This document shows positions 34,472-44,225 of a stretch of 55,524 bases of DNA, piece after piece. This stretch comes from an uncultured Prevotellaceae bacterium (GTDB lineage Bacteria; Bacteroidota; Bacteroidia; Bacteroidales; Bacteroidaceae). The notes beneath the pieces are model-generated. The model did no database searches and had not been told where the DNA came from. It worked only from the letters and a program-made list of their open reading frames with translations. The DNA is taken from the NCBI GenBank assembly GCA_946415645.1, contig CAMKTJ010000015.1:1-55524 (forward strand), read 5' to 3'. Positions within the stretch are counted from its first letter, which is position 1. Each line of letters begins with the position of its first letter. The position numbers and the translations under genes were made by a program.

Positions 34472-35509
34472 ATGAAAGAGCTGAAAGATTTAGTCAGACC
34501 TAATATATGGGCATTGGAACCCTACAGTTGTGCACGCGATGAATTCAAAGGAATGGATGCACACGTTTTTCTGGATGCTAACGAGAGTCCGTATAACGAT
34601 CCTATTAATCGTTATCCAGATCCTCTGCAGGAGCAGGTTAAGAAAAGACTTGCCCCCATCAAGCAGGTACGTCCTTCTCAGATATTCTTGGGTAATGGCA
34701 GTGACGAAGCTATTGACCTTGTCTATAGGATCTTCTGCGAACCTGGTAAGGATAACGTTGTAGCTATTGCTCCAACCTACGGTATGTACAAGGTTTGTGC
34801 TGATATCAATAATGTAGCTTATAAATCTGTCCGCCTTGACGAGAATTACCAGTTACAGGCACAGAAAGTATTGGATGCTACGGATGACAACACTAAAGTT
34901 ATTTGGCTTTGCTCCCCCAATAACCCAACGGGAAACGAGTTAGACAAAAAGGAAATGCAGCGCATATTGCTGGATTTCCCTGGCATTGTGGTTATAGACG
35001 AGGCATACTCAGACTTCTCCGGTCAGCAGCCTTTCCGCTATTTTATGGACCGTTTCCCTAATATGATTGTTCTGAATACTTTCAGTAAGGCATGGGGATG
35101 TGCCAGCATCCGTCTTGGCATGGCTTTTGCCAGCGAGGAGATTATTGGTCTCTTCAATAAGGTAAAGTATCCCTATAACGTGAATAAGCTGACACAGGAC
35201 AAGGCACTGCAAATGATGGACGACTGGATGAAGGTTGACCAGTGGGTGCGTCAGATTAAGCGTGAGCGTGAGCACATGATGCCAGCCCTGAGCGAACTGC
35301 CCATCTGTAAGAAGATCCATCCCAGCGAAGCTAATTTTGTTTTGGTTGAAGTAACGGATGCAAATGCTGTATATAAGTACCTGATTCAAAAAGGCATAGT
35401 TGTTCGTAACAGAAACAAGGTTCAGCTCTGTGGCAACTGCTTGCGTATAACCATCGGCACACAGCTGGAGAATAATGAACTGCTCAGTGCACTGCGCCAG
35501 TTCAAGTAG
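34472..35509 (+). CDS. hisC: Histidinol-phosphate aminotransferase
   Basis: HisC is a PLP-dependent aminotransferase that converts imidazole-acetol phosphate to histidinol phosphate. The 345-residue protein shows the fold-type I features: NGSDEAIDL for cofactor phosphate, [20 protein letters not shown], the Schiff-base Lys in [15 protein letters not shown], and the C-terminal Arg motif CLRITIGT. The spacer in front (34447-34471) consists of GAAAGAATGAAAG-type repeats and offers no Shine-Dalgarno motif. Confidence 0.96.
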   Translation: MKELKDLVRPNIWALEPYSCARDEFKGMDAHVFLDANESPYNDPINRYPDPLQEQVKKRLAPIKQVRPSQIFLGNGSDEAIDLVYRIFCEPGKDNVVAIAPTYGMYKVCADINNVAYKSVRLDENYQLQAQKVLDATDDNTKVIWLCSPNNPTGNELDKKEMQRILLDFPGIVVIDEAYSDFSGQQPFRYFMDRFPNMIVLNTFSKAWGCASIRLGMAFASEEIIGLFNKVKYPYNVNKLTQDKALQMMDDWMKVDQWVRQIKREREHMMPALSELPICKKIHPSEANFVLVEVTDANAVYKYLIQKGIVVRNRNKVQLCGNCLRITIGTQLENNELLSALRQFK

Positions 35510-35532
35510 TTAGACGCTAGACATAAGTTAAT

Positions 35533-36597
35533 ATGAAAAGAGCATTATTCATAGATCGTGACGGCACCATATTGGTTGAACCTGCCGATGAGCAGATAGA
35601 CAGCTACGAGAAGTTCCAGTTTGTACCAGGTGTTATCAGCGCACTGAAGTTCCTACGTCAGCATACCGACTATGAGTTCGTTATGGTGAGCAATCAGGAT
35701 GGTTTGGGAACAGACAGCTATCCTGAAACCGACTTCTGGCCCACACACAACCTTATGCTTAGTATTCTGAAGGGTGAGGGTATAGAGTTTGATGACATAC
35801 ACATAGATCGTAGCTTTCCACAAGATAACCTGCCCACACGTAAGCCCGGGACGGGTATGCTTACCGACTATATGAAGGGTGATTATGATCTGTCGGCGTC
35901 ATGGGTGATTGGCGACCGTCAGACGGATGCTCAACTGGCAGAGAATCTAGGCTGTAAGAGCCTCATCCTGGGCAAGGATATGGATTGGCAGAAGATAATG
36001 GAACTGCTGTTTGCTGGCGAACGCACGGCTGAGGTTGTTCGTGCAACCAAGGAAACAGACATCACCATTCGCGTGAATCTGGACGGCAATGGCAAAAGCG
36101 ATATTCAGACAGGACTAGGATTCTTTGACCATATGTTGGAGCAGATAGCCAAGCATGGTATGGTGGACCTGTATATTCGTTGTAACGGAGACTTGCAAGT
36201 TGATGAACACCACACCATAGAAGATACAGCACTGGCTTTGGGAGAGTGTATCCTGAAGGCCTTGGGTGATAAGCGTGGCATAGAGCGCTACGGATATTGC
36301 TTGCCTATGGATGATTGTCTGTGTCAGGTAGCACTTGACTTTGGTGGACGCCCTTGGTTGGTGTGGGATGCTGAGTTCAAGCGCGAGAAGGTGGGGGAGA
36401 TGCCTACTGAGATGTTTCTGCACTTCTTCAAGAGCCTCTCTGACAGTGCCCGTATGAACCTGAATATCAAAGCAGAGGGTGAGAATGAACATCACAAAAT
36501 TGAAGGAATCTTCAAGGCACTTGCCCGCAGTATCCGCATGGCAGTAAGAAGAGATGTAGCCCATTTCCATCTTCCCTCAAGCAAAGGTGTGCTTTAA
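35533..36597 (+). CDS. hisB: Bifunctional histidinol-phosphatase / imidazoleglycerol-phosphate dehydratase
   Basis: HisB catalyses steps 6 and 8 of histidine synthesis in one 354-residue chain. The N-terminal HAD phosphatase (about 1-165) has the nucleophile motif [11 protein letters not shown] with Asp8 and Asp10 and a [13 protein letters not shown] motif IV. The C-terminal dehydratase (from about 172) has [27 protein letters not shown] and the second metal motif NEHHKIEG. The bifunctional form is usual in enteric bacteria and many Bacteroidetes. It closes the hisGDCB set. Confidence 0.96.
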   Translation: MKRALFIDRDGTILVEPADEQIDSYEKFQFVPGVISALKFLRQHTDYEFVMVSNQDGLGTDSYPETDFWPTHNLMLSILKGEGIEFDDIHIDRSFPQDNLPTRKPGTGMLTDYMKGDYDLSASWVIGDRQTDAQLAENLGCKSLILGKDMDWQKIMELLFAGERTAEVVRATKETDITIRVNLDGNGKSDIQTGLGFFDHMLEQIAKHGMVDLYIRCNGDLQVDEHHTIEDTALALGECILKALGDKRGIERYGYCLPMDDCLCQVALDFGGRPWLVWDAEFKREKVGEMPTEMFLHFFKSLSDSARMNLNIKAEGENEHHKIEGIFKALARSIRMAVRRDVAHFHLPSSKGVL

Positions 36598-36616
36598 TAG
36601 ACATTGAGCATTGAAC

Positions 36617-37231
36617 ATGAATCAGAGTCAGTATCCTTCCACTCTATTGCAGAAAGCCGTTACGGAGATTAGTCGTCTCCCAGGTATCGGCTCCAAGACC
36701 GCTTTACGTCTTGCTCTTCACCTGCTGAAGCAGGATGTTGTGGAGGTTGATACTTTGGCAGACAGCATAAAGGAACTACGTCATCATATTGGTTACTGTA
36801 AGGTCTGTCATAATATCAGTGATACAGATATCTGTGAGATATGTGGCAACAGCACTCGTGACAAAGCTACCATCTGTGTGGTGGAGAATGTACGTGATGT
36901 GATGGCCATTGAGGGTACGTTGCAATACAAGGGTGTTTACCATGTGTTGGGAGGCGTTATCAGTCCTATGGATGGTATTGGTCCTGCAGATTTGGAAATA
37001 GAATCGCTAGTAGAGCGTGTAAAACTAGGTGGCATAGATGAAGTTATCCTGGCACTGAGTCCTACTATGGAGGGTGACACTACCAATTTCTTTATATACA
37101 GAAAGTTGCAGGATACTGACGTTAAGATTTCCGTGATAGCAAGGGGCGTAGCTCAGAATGATGAACTGCAGTATACCGATGAGGTAACCTTGGGACGTGC
37201 CCTTGCAGGTAGAGTACCGTTTAAAATGTAA
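36617..37231 (+). CDS. recR: Recombination mediator protein RecR
   Basis: RecR forms a ring that, with RecO, loads RecA at gaps. The 204-residue protein begins at ATG 36617 ([15 protein letters not shown]); an earlier TTG is in a repeat spacer and is unlikely. It contains a helix-hairpin-helix ([19 protein letters not shown]), a four-Cys zinc finger ([19 protein letters not shown]) and a Toprim domain with [12 protein letters not shown] and [15 protein letters not shown]. It follows hisB after a 19-nt spacer of ATTGAGCATTGAACATG type, so it may share the his transcript. Confidence 0.96.
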   Translation: MNQSQYPSTLLQKAVTEISRLPGIGSKTALRLALHLLKQDVVEVDTLADSIKELRHHIGYCKVCHNISDTDICEICGNSTRDKATICVVENVRDVMAIEGTLQYKGVYHVLGGVISPMDGIGPADLEIESLVERVKLGGIDEVILALSPTMEGDTTNFFIYRKLQDTDVKISVIARGVAQNDELQYTDEVTLGRALAGRVPFKM

Positions 37232-37238
37232 TGATAAT

Positions 37239-37601
37239 ATGAACAAGAATAAGATATTGTTTTTTCTATTCATAGTGATTGAAATGCTGGTTGCACTGTT
37301 ATTGGAGTTCGTGTCAGATACCAACGGCCCTTTGTTGGGCAATATCGACAATGTTGCTCAGATACAGTACATTTTTGGTATGATAACAGCTTTGTCTGTT
37401 ATTTTGTCAGCATTTCTGGCCATTAAGAATAAGCAACTGAATCCTATTGTCAGAATGGCTGTTGTGATAAGCGGCGTGAATATGGTCTTGTTTGACTATT
37501 ATTTCTTCTATGATAGCAACCTGCTATATTGCCTGTTTGTTCTAGGAATAGTATATTTGTTTATCTGGCCTTCATTAGATAATCAGGAAACCGAAGTATG
37601 A
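37239..37601 (+). CDS. Small four-helix membrane protein, function unknown
   Basis: The 120-residue protein from MNKNKILFFLF has about four membrane helices (near 5-25, 42-62, 72-90 and 95-112) and short polar loops. An upstream start at 37197 would overlap recR by 35 nt and is not needed. It lies 7 nt after recR and overlaps the following glycosyltransferase by 4 nt (ATGA), which points to co-translation with it. No family is recognised. Confidence 0.75.
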   Translation: MNKNKILFFLFIVIEMLVALLLEFVSDTNGPLLGNIDNVAQIQYIFGMITALSVILSAFLAIKNKQLNPIVRMAVVISGVNMVLFDYYFFYDSNLLYCLFVLGIVYLFIWPSLDNQETEV

Positions 37602-38641
37602 AACTGAGCGTTGTCATAGTCAGCTATAATGTAAAATACCACTTGGAACAGTGCATCAGAAGTGTAATAAAGGCTTCTGAGGGTTTAGACGCTGATATCT
37701 GGGTGGTTGATAACGCTTCGTCAGACAATAGTGTAGGATACCTCCAGGCTAACTTCCCCGATGTCAACTTTATCAGTAACACAGAGAATGTAGGCTTTTC
37801 AAAAGCAAATAATCAGGCCATTCGCCAAAGCAAAGGCGATTATGTGTTGCTATTGAATCCAGATACCATTGTAGCAGAGGATACGCTGAAAGGTTGTGTC
37901 GAATTCCTGGATGCTCATCCACAGGTTGGTGCTACAGGTGTTAGAATGCTGAATGCCGACGGGACCTTCGCTCCTGAGAGCAGACGTGGCCTGCCCACTC
38001 CCTTTACCAGTTTCTGTAAGATGACGGGGCTCTCAAGTCTTTTCCCCAAGAGCCGAATCTTTGGTCGTTATTATATGAAATACCTTGATGAGAACAAAGC
38101 TAATCCAGTAGAAGTGTTGTCTGGAGCTTTCAATATGCTCAGACGTAAGGCTTTGAATCAGATAGGTTTGTTGGACGAGGACTTCTTTATGTATGGCGAG
38201 GATATAGACCTAAGCTATCGTATGCTGATTGGAGGTTGGCAGAATTACTACTTACCTTATAATATATTGCATTACAAGGGTGAGAGTACAGAGAAGAGTA
38301 GTTTCCGCTATGTGCATGTATTCTACAATGCAATGCTAATCTTCTTTAACAAGCACTTTGGTAAGAAGTACCTGTTAGTCGGATATCTCATCCGTCTGGC
38401 TGTTATTTTTAGAGCTATGATGGATATGCTTATCAGATTGCTTAACAGGATTCTACCAAAAAAGAAACCAAAGGAGATTCCCTATATGCGTTTCGACTTA
38501 CGGAAGACATCTGTTACAGATATGCTTTCTGCACTCCACAATCAGAATCCTGGTAAGAATAACAGACTGGCCGAGGTGGAAACCGTGTCTTACGATGGAA
38601 CCATGCTGATTAGGCATAGCGAGGTTCATCCGCTAAAATAA
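37598..38641 (+). CDS. Family 2 glycosyltransferase, rhamnosyltransferase-like
   Basis: The 347-residue protein has a GT-A fold: VVIVSYNVKYHLEQCIRSV at the start, WVVDNASSDNSV, GFSKANNQAIRQSKGDYVLL and the LLNPD nucleotide-sugar/metal motif. FFMYGEDIDLSYRM is the usual acceptor-side signature of this family. A hydrophobic segment near residues 255-275 may touch the membrane. It probably adds a sugar to a surface glycan, but the donor and acceptor are not known and no glycan cluster surrounds it. Confidence 0.92.
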   Translation: MKLSVVIVSYNVKYHLEQCIRSVIKASEGLDADIWVVDNASSDNSVGYLQANFPDVNFISNTENVGFSKANNQAIRQSKGDYVLLLNPDTIVAEDTLKGCVEFLDAHPQVGATGVRMLNADGTFAPESRRGLPTPFTSFCKMTGLSSLFPKSRIFGRYYMKYLDENKANPVEVLSGAFNMLRRKALNQIGLLDEDFFMYGEDIDLSYRMLIGGWQNYYLPYNILHYKGESTEKSSFRYVHVFYNAMLIFFNKHFGKKYLLVGYLIRLAVIFRAMMDMLIRLLNRILPKKKPKEIPYMRFDLRKTSVTDMLSALHNQNPGKNNRLAEVETVSYDGTMLIRHSEVHPLK

Positions 38642-38662
38642 AATCAATTTACTACAGAGATT

Positions 38663-39178
38663 ATGCTGAGGGGTAAAAGAATAATGTTACGTGCCGCAGA
38701 GCCGGAGGATTTGGATTTGATGTATCTGGTAGAGAATGATACAGCTCTCTGGACGTGCGGTAGTGCCAATGTTCCATACTCAAGATTTGCTCTGCGTCAA
38801 TTCATAGAGCAGACAAGTAACGATATCAATACAGACGGACAAGTCCGACTGGTTGTTGCCCTTAGCGAGAACCGTAACGCAATAGGCTTTGTAGATCTGC
38901 AGAATTATGACCTTCGTCATCGTAGGGCTGAGGTTGGTATTGTAATTCTGCCTGAGTGGCAACGTCAGGGAATAGGAGTTGAAGTGTTAGGTATTCTTGC
39001 CAAGTATGCATCCAAACACTTGTATATTCATCAGCTTTTTGCTTTTGTTTCCGTAACCAATACTGCGGCTCAGGCTTTGTTCTCAAAAGCCGGATATAAT
39101 AAAACTGCCACTCTTCAGCATTGGCTTCGCAACGAAGAAGAGTGGCAGGATGCTATGGTATATCAGAAAATTCTTTAG
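38663..39178 (+). CDS. GNAT-family N-acetyltransferase
   Basis: The 171-residue acetyltransferase has the acetyl-CoA site (VILPEWQRQGIGVEVLGILA), preceded by RRAEVGI and followed by HQLFAFVSVTNTAAQALFSK, as in the RimJ/SpeG-like branch. The opening LRGKRIMLRAAEPEDLD is typical. The substrate is unknown; protein N-termini or polyamines are possible. Its TAG stop overlaps the convergent pheS stop within TTAG. Confidence 0.9.
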   Translation: MLRGKRIMLRAAEPEDLDLMYLVENDTALWTCGSANVPYSRFALRQFIEQTSNDINTDGQVRLVVALSENRNAIGFVDLQNYDLRHRRAEVGIVILPEWQRQGIGVEVLGILAKYASKHLYIHQLFAFVSVTNTAAQALFSKAGYNKTATLQHWLRNEEEWQDAMVYQKIL

Positions 39179-40194
39179 TTGGCGCTTGTAAACTCGTCAA
39201 GGAATCTGATATCATTCTCACTAAACATACGCAAATCCTTTACCTGATACTTCAGGTTAGTGATACGTTCTATACCCATACCAAAGGCATAGCCTGTGTA
39301 GATGCTGCTGTCAATGCCGTTAGCCTCAAGTACTGCAGGGTCAACCATTCCACAACCCAAAATCTCAACCCATCCTGTATGCTTACAGAATGAACAGCCC
39401 TTGCCGCCGCACAGATGACAGCTGATGTCCATCTCGGCGCTAGGTTCTGTGAAGGGGAAGTAGCTGGGACGCAGACGTATCTTGGTATCAGGCCCAAACA
39501 TTTCCTGAGCGAAAAGCAAAAGAACCTGCTTGAGGTCTGTGAAACTTACGTTCTTATCAATATACAATCCTTCTACCTGATGGAAGAAACAATGTGCACG
39601 TGCACTGATAGCCTCGTTACGATAAACACGTCCAGGGCAGATAACACGGATAGGTGGCTGTGTCTTCTCCATCACACGTGCCTGTACACTACTGGTGTGA
39701 CTACGTAGGATGATATCAGGATGAGACTCTACAAAGAAAGTATCCTGCATATCACGTGCTGGATGGTCATCAGCAAAGTTCATGCTGCTGTATACATGCC
39801 AGTCATCCTCAACCTCGGGACCTTCAGCCAAAGTAAAGCCAAGACGACTGAAGATGTCAACAATCTCGTTCTTAACAATTGTAAGAGGATGACGTGAACC
39901 TAATGAAATGGGGTAGGGAGTTCTGGTAAGGTCAACCGATGAACCTGCGTTCTTCTGAACCTCAGCTGCTTCCTTCAACTCATTGATCTTATCCTGAGCA
40001 GCAGTCTTCAGTACATTTAACTTCTGACCAATCTCGCGTTTCTGTTCTGCTGGAACATTGCGGAAGTCATTCATAAGGGCTGTAATATCTCCCTTTTTAC
40101 CAAGATATTTGATTCGCAGAGCTTCAGCCTCATCAGCATTTTTAGCTGCTAATGTAGCAATCTCTGACATCAATTTTTCTATCTTTTCAAGCAT
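39175..40194 (-). CDS. pheS: Phenylalanine-tRNA ligase alpha subunit
   Basis: PheS is the catalytic alpha subunit of the heterotetrameric PheRS. From MLEKIEKLM (ATG 40194) it has 339 residues. The N-terminal coiled coil covers about 1-85. The class II aminoacyl-tRNA synthetase core shows motif 2 (VCPGRVYRNEAISARAHCFF) and a C-terminal motif 3 region (GFGMGIERI-like: YAFGMGIERITNL). A Cys-rich insert (CHLCGGKGCSFCKHTGW) probably binds zinc and is seen in other Bacteroidetes PheS. Longer upstream frames run through the promoter at 40223-40230 and are excluded. pheT is not in the window. Confidence 0.96.
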   Translation of the reverse strand: MLEKIEKLMSEIATLAAKNADEAEALRIKYLGKKGDITALMNDFRNVPAEQKREIGQKLNVLKTAAQDKINELKEAAEVQKNAGSSVDLTRTPYPISLGSRHPLTIVKNEIVDIFSRLGFTLAEGPEVEDDWHVYSSMNFADDHPARDMQDTFFVESHPDIILRSHTSSVQARVMEKTQPPIRVICPGRVYRNEAISARAHCFFHQVEGLYIDKNVSFTDLKQVLLLFAQEMFGPDTKIRLRPSYFPFTEPSAEMDISCHLCGGKGCSFCKHTGWVEILGCGMVDPAVLEANGIDSSIYTGYAFGMGIERITNLKYQVKDLRMFSENDIRFLDEFTSAN

Positions 40195-40222
40195 AATTTT
40201 GTTCTTTTCTGAAATTTCCATG

Positions 40223-40230
40223 CAAAGGTA
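40223..40230 (-). promoter_or_regulatory. -7 box of pheS
   Basis: TACCTTTG on the minus strand; start near 40216 and a leader of about 22 nt. The -33 is not clear. Confidence 0.6.
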
Positions 40231-40274
40231 ATCATTTATTATGGAAAACTGAACGTTATGTAAAAAAATAAGTG

Positions 40275-40282
40275 TACTTTTG
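40275..40282 (+). promoter_or_regulatory. -7 box of the DUF4348 lipoprotein gene
   Basis: TACTTTTG on the plus strand, 27 nt before the ATG, divergent from the pheS box 45 nt away. Confidence 0.5.
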
Positions 40283-40309
40283 TGCAATTTTTAGACATGT
40301 GTCTTTAAG

Positions 40310-41164
40310 ATGTGTAGAATAGTCAAGGTATTATTGCCTTCAGTTATGGCACTTCTGCTCTTCTCTTGCCATAACGGAAGAATTACGGAATCTGATTCGG
40401 ATACAGATTCTACGGATATAGAGACGTGCCTTGAAGCAGACACGTTAAGCGAGGTAGAGGAAGAGATTGAAGAGGCTGACGAGACAGACCGCTTGGATAT
40501 ATCGTTTGATGATTTCCTGTTTGCGTTTACCCATAGTGACCGCTTACAGAACAAACGTATAGAATGGCCGCTTTCCTATATTGATACAGAAGGTGGTGTC
40601 AGAAAAATCTATTCTCTGAATTCCAGTTCAGAATTCCGTTTTCTGAAAGGCGACTTTTTTACAGTAATGTATGGAGACCGTAAACAAATAGAAGAGCAAA
40701 AACTGGATACAGAGGATTCTGTAGTTACTGTTGAGCGTATTGATTTGCAAGACGAGAAACTCAGAAAATATGAGTTTAGATTGCTCTCTGGAAAATGGAA
40801 GCTGACATCCGTGCATGATGTTGTTTTCCATGAGAGTGACATCTTTGATTTCCTTACCTTCTATGCACGTTTTAGTTCAGATACGCTATATCAGCAGGCT
40901 CATGTCGAACAACCGCTTAAGGTTACAGTACTGGACCCTGAAGAAGATGATGCCTATATAGAAGGAACTATTAATGCTGAGCAATGGAGATCTTTCTGCC
41001 CTGACGTTCCACATGGCGTAATTTCCAATATCCGTTATGGTGTTCAGAAGTATAATACCAAACAGATGATTATGCAGAAGTCCGGTTCCTCAAATGGAAT
41101 GCAGGAACTTTTTGTCTTTGCTAAAGAAGATAACGAGTGGCGTCTGACAACTTATGAGAATTGA
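40310..41164 (+). CDS. DUF4348-type lipoprotein
   Basis: The 284-residue protein has a lipoprotein signal with LLLFSC (Cys20). A strongly acidic stretch at about 26-62 (SDSDTDSTDIE and EVEEEIEEADETD) leads into a folded domain (FDDFLFAFTHSDRLQNKRIE, LYQQAHVEQPLKVTVLDPEE) that matches the Bacteroidetes DUF4348 family. The function is not known. The acidic residues right after the lipid anchor may act as an export signal to the cell surface, as described for Bacteroidetes surface lipoproteins (inference). Confidence 0.82.
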   Translation: MCRIVKVLLPSVMALLLFSCHNGRITESDSDTDSTDIETCLEADTLSEVEEEIEEADETDRLDISFDDFLFAFTHSDRLQNKRIEWPLSYIDTEGGVRKIYSLNSSSEFRFLKGDFFTVMYGDRKQIEEQKLDTEDSVVTVERIDLQDEKLRKYEFRLLSGKWKLTSVHDVVFHESDIFDFLTFYARFSSDTLYQQAHVEQPLKVTVLDPEEDDAYIEGTINAEQWRSFCPDVPHGVISNIRYGVQKYNTKQMIMQKSGSSNGMQELFVFAKEDNEWRLTTYEN

Positions 41165-41204
41165 TCGTTTAGGGAGTAGGAATAAATAAAACCGGAAGAT
41201 AAGA

Positions 41205-42245
41205 ATGGAAGTCTGTAAAAATTGTTCTGTAAAAGAATATAACACCTTTGGTATAGATGCTACGGCTCATCTGATGGTGAAGTACAGCAGCATAGATGAG
41301 CTGACAGATTTTCTGAAGAAATATCGTCAGGAAGAGAGCCATTTACCTCTTTTGCATATAGGTGGTGGCAGCAATCTTCTTTTCCTTTCGGATTTCGCAG
41401 GCATTATTCTGTTCTCTGAGATAAAGGATATCACGCTTCTTTCAGATGACGAAGAAACGGTGCTGGTCAGTGTGGGGGCAGGCGTCACGCATGACGACTT
41501 TGTCCAGTATGCCATTCAGAAAGGCTGGTACGGTGTAGAGAATCTCTCCCTGATACCTGGTCAGGTAGGGGCTTCTGCGGTGCAGAACATAGGAGCCTAC
41601 GGCGTTGAGGCTGGAGACTTTATAAAGACTGTTCATACTATATCTCTGGAGGACGGAACCAGCAGGCAGTGGAATCATGATGAACTTTGTTATTCATACC
41701 GCCATAGCATCTTCAAGGATCAAGCAATCAGAGGAAAGTATGCTGTATGCCATGTTGTATTCCAACTGAAAAAACGTTTTACACCATGCCTCAACTATGG
41801 AGGTCTGAGGGCTACCTTACAGCAAAAAGGGATATCAGAGGAAAATCTTTCTGCAACATTGTTACGTGATATCATCATCGAAACACGCCAGAACAAGTTG
41901 CCGGATCCCAAGGTTATGGGCAATGCCGGGAGCTTTTTTATGAATCCCATTGTTGGCATTGATACATTGCAAAGAATACAAGCAAAAAACTCTAATGTAC
42001 CCTATTATGAGGTCGACAAGGAAACTGTCAAGATACCTGCCGGATGGCTTATAGAGCAATGTGGCTGGAAGGGTAAGTCCATAGGTCCTGCTGCCGTGCA
42101 TGACAGGCAGGCACTTGTCCTTGTAAACAAGGGTGGGGCAACAGGGAAGGACATCTTGGAACTTTGCAAGGCTGTCCAACAATCTGTAGAAGAAACGTTC
42201 GGCATACATTTATATCCAGAAGTAAACTTTATCGGCGAGTCATGA
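41205..42245 (+). CDS. murB: UDP-N-acetylenolpyruvoylglucosamine reductase
   Basis: MurB is an FAD enzyme that makes UDP-MurNAc for peptidoglycan. The 346-residue protein is the E. coli-like type I. It shows NTFGIDATA at the start, the FAD-binding HIGGGSNLLFL, GVENLSLIPGQVGASAVQNI, SYRHSIFK, the proton-donor Ser in GNAGSFFMNP, and the final Glu in YPEVNFIG. It starts 40 nt after the DUF4348 gene and overlaps the next gene by 4 nt. Confidence 0.97.
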   Translation: MEVCKNCSVKEYNTFGIDATAHLMVKYSSIDELTDFLKKYRQEESHLPLLHIGGGSNLLFLSDFAGIILFSEIKDITLLSDDEETVLVSVGAGVTHDDFVQYAIQKGWYGVENLSLIPGQVGASAVQNIGAYGVEAGDFIKTVHTISLEDGTSRQWNHDELCYSYRHSIFKDQAIRGKYAVCHVVFQLKKRFTPCLNYGGLRATLQQKGISEENLSATLLRDIIIETRQNKLPDPKVMGNAGSFFMNPIVGIDTLQRIQAKNSNVPYYEVDKETVKIPAGWLIEQCGWKGKSIGPAAVHDRQALVLVNKGGATGKDILELCKAVQQSVEETFGIHLYPEVNFIGES

Positions 42246-43006
42246 AGATAACATTTCTTGGAACAGGAACCAGTTGTGGAGTACCTCAAATGGGGTGTCA
42301 TTGTTCTGTATGTACAAGTACCGATCCAAGAGATAGAAGACTGCGTTGTTCTGCCTTGGTTCAAGATGGTAAAACCAATTTGCTTTTGGACTGCGGACCG
42401 GATTTCCGTGAGCAGATGTTGCGTATCGACTTTTGTGATTCATTGGATGCCGTACTCATTACGCACGAACATTATGACCATGTAGGTGGAATAGACGATT
42501 TGCGGCCGTACACTTATATCCATGACCTTCCCATTTATGCGGATGCTTATTCTTGTAAACATCTGCGCGAACGACTCCCATATTGTTTTGTTGAAAACAG
42601 GTATCCTGGTGTTCCCCAGCTGAAACTACATGAGATAGCAGAGGGGGATAAGCTTATGTTTGGTGATATCCCTGTTACTGCTTTGCAGGTTATTCATGGT
42701 AAGTTGCCGATTCTTGGATTCAGGGTTGGAGACTTGGCTTATATTACGGATATGACAGAAATCACGGATAAGAGTCGTGAAATGTTGAAGGGAATAAAGC
42801 TTTTGGTAATAAATGGTTTACGTCACGAGCCTCATGCAACACATCAGACTGTTGAAGCAGCTGTAAAATTCTCTAAGAGTCTGGCACCAGATCTTCCTAC
42901 ATATATTATTCACATGAGTCATCATCTGGGACTTCATGCTCAAGAGGATGCATTATTGCCAAGTCATATCCATCTGGCATATGACGGCTTGGTGTTAGAA
43001 TTTTAA
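42242..43006 (+). CDS. Metallo-beta-lactamase-fold hydrolase, PhnP-like
   Basis: The 254-residue protein from MKITFLGTGTSCGVPQMGC has the metal motif ITHEHYDHVGGIDDL and a later HMSHHLGLH. A Cys-rich N-terminal piece (CHCSVCTSTDPRDRR) is seen in PhnP-like phosphodiesterases and binds structural zinc there. The substrate is probably a cyclic phosphodiester, but that is not shown by the sequence. An in-frame start further upstream lies within murB and is not needed. The ATG overlaps the murB stop (ATGA). Its stop abuts the convergent porin-like gene with no spacing. Confidence 0.9.
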   Translation: MKITFLGTGTSCGVPQMGCHCSVCTSTDPRDRRLRCSALVQDGKTNLLLDCGPDFREQMLRIDFCDSLDAVLITHEHYDHVGGIDDLRPYTYIHDLPIYADAYSCKHLRERLPYCFVENRYPGVPQLKLHEIAEGDKLMFGDIPVTALQVIHGKLPILGFRVGDLAYITDMTEITDKSREMLKGIKLLVINGLRHEPHATHQTVEAAVKFSKSLAPDLPTYIIHMSHHLGLHAQEDALLPSHIHLAYDGLVLEF

Positions 43007-44191
43007 TCACCACTTCTTAATCAAGAAGTTTGGATTGACTCTAAGGTATAAACCAAAGTTGAAATTCAGTTCCTGGCATTTGGGTAACCAAGTCTGGAAA
43101 GCTTGTGCTTGGGCACCTATGACATAGTGCTTGGCTATGACACGGTGGTAGCTGACGCCAACATACATTGTATTGTTGCCATTGTAGTTAGTCTGGTCTG
43201 CCTGGCTGATGGTATTAAGCAAAGGGTTACCATAAAGGGTGACAAAATGCTTGGGTGAATAGACATAGCCGGTTTTAACACCCAGATAATTCCAGAAATT
43301 AAGGTTCAATCCTGCATGAGCGGCAAAACCAGTCTTAAACGGCCAGAGGTTTCCTGCCTGCTGGTAGGCTGCGAGAGCATTGAGCTCTGCACTCATGTAC
43401 TTCAGAGCCTGACAGTCGGCATTCCATTTCATTCCCACTCCTGCACTGGCATTACATATGGTTTGCACGCCTCGTAATGCTATATTCTGCTCTCCGCCTC
43501 GATGTTGTATTACCAATTGAACAGGGGTTGTCCAGTTGATCCTGCTCTCTGGCTTGTTGTATTTCACAAGCCAGTTCATTCCTACGGTAAAACCTTCTTG
43601 GTGAGTATCCAGTTCAAAGATATAGCTTTGCCAGTTCATCCAGATGTCGGCATGGATATGTGGTCTGTCCCAAAGAAGTTGGAATCCGGTCTCAGGGTCT
43701 TGCGAAAGATTCAGTTCGGGGTTGAACAACGGTTCTATCAGCCCGTGATTCTGTCCGCCATAGATATTGCCCAGTACAATAGTCAGATATTTGAACTGTG
43801 CTTTTGCCCTTATCCAAGGAAGCATGTGTGCACCGGACTGGTATTGATCTCCCTTCCACATGCCAATGTCATGATAGGCATAGCAAGGGTATTTATTGGC
43901 TCCGTTGTATATAAGTGCATGCAGTCCTAATTCCAAACCAATCTGCTTAATAGGGTTGTAGGTCAGTTTGGGCTGAACCCATAATCCTGGCAAGGAATAT
44001 CCCTTTGTAAGTTTACTGTTATATTCGTTATCATGGAAGAAGCTTAGGTTATCTACTTCTACGCGCAAAGTCTTAATGTCTGTTGAGTCGATATGGTATT
44101 CTGATGTTGCCAAATCGTTCCACATCTCTTGTGCCAAGCTGTTTTGATACACAAGAACAAACAGAAGTATGATGAACAGGTATCTCTTCAT
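43007..44191 (-). CDS. Outer-membrane beta-barrel (porin-like) protein
   Basis: The 394-residue protein starts at ATG 44191 (MKRYLFIILLFVLVYQNSLA signal peptide); a GTG two codons earlier is possible. The mature protein is rich in aromatic residues and alternating strands (LELGLHALIYNG, MYVGVSYHRVIAKHYVIGAQ) and ends in Lys-Trp. About sixteen strands are plausible. The substrate is unknown. It follows the dedA gene after about 35 nt on the same strand and may be the last gene of the ftsE-lysC-lysA unit. Confidence 0.8.
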   Translation of the reverse strand: MKRYLFIILLFVLVYQNSLAQEMWNDLATSEYHIDSTDIKTLRVEVDNLSFFHDNEYNSKLTKGYSLPGLWVQPKLTYNPIKQIGLELGLHALIYNGANKYPCYAYHDIGMWKGDQYQSGAHMLPWIRAKAQFKYLTIVLGNIYGGQNHGLIEPLFNPELNLSQDPETGFQLLWDRPHIHADIWMNWQSYIFELDTHQEGFTVGMNWLVKYNKPESRINWTTPVQLVIQHRGGEQNIALRGVQTICNASAGVGMKWNADCQALKYMSAELNALAAYQQAGNLWPFKTGFAAHAGLNLNFWNYLGVKTGYVYSPKHFVTLYGNPLLNTISQADQTNYNGNNTMYVGVSYHRVIAKHYVIGAQAQAFQTWLPKCQELNFNFGLYLRVNPNFLIKKW

Positions 44192-44225
44192 ATTCACATT
44201 TCTTCCCCAAAGGGTGATGGGGGCT

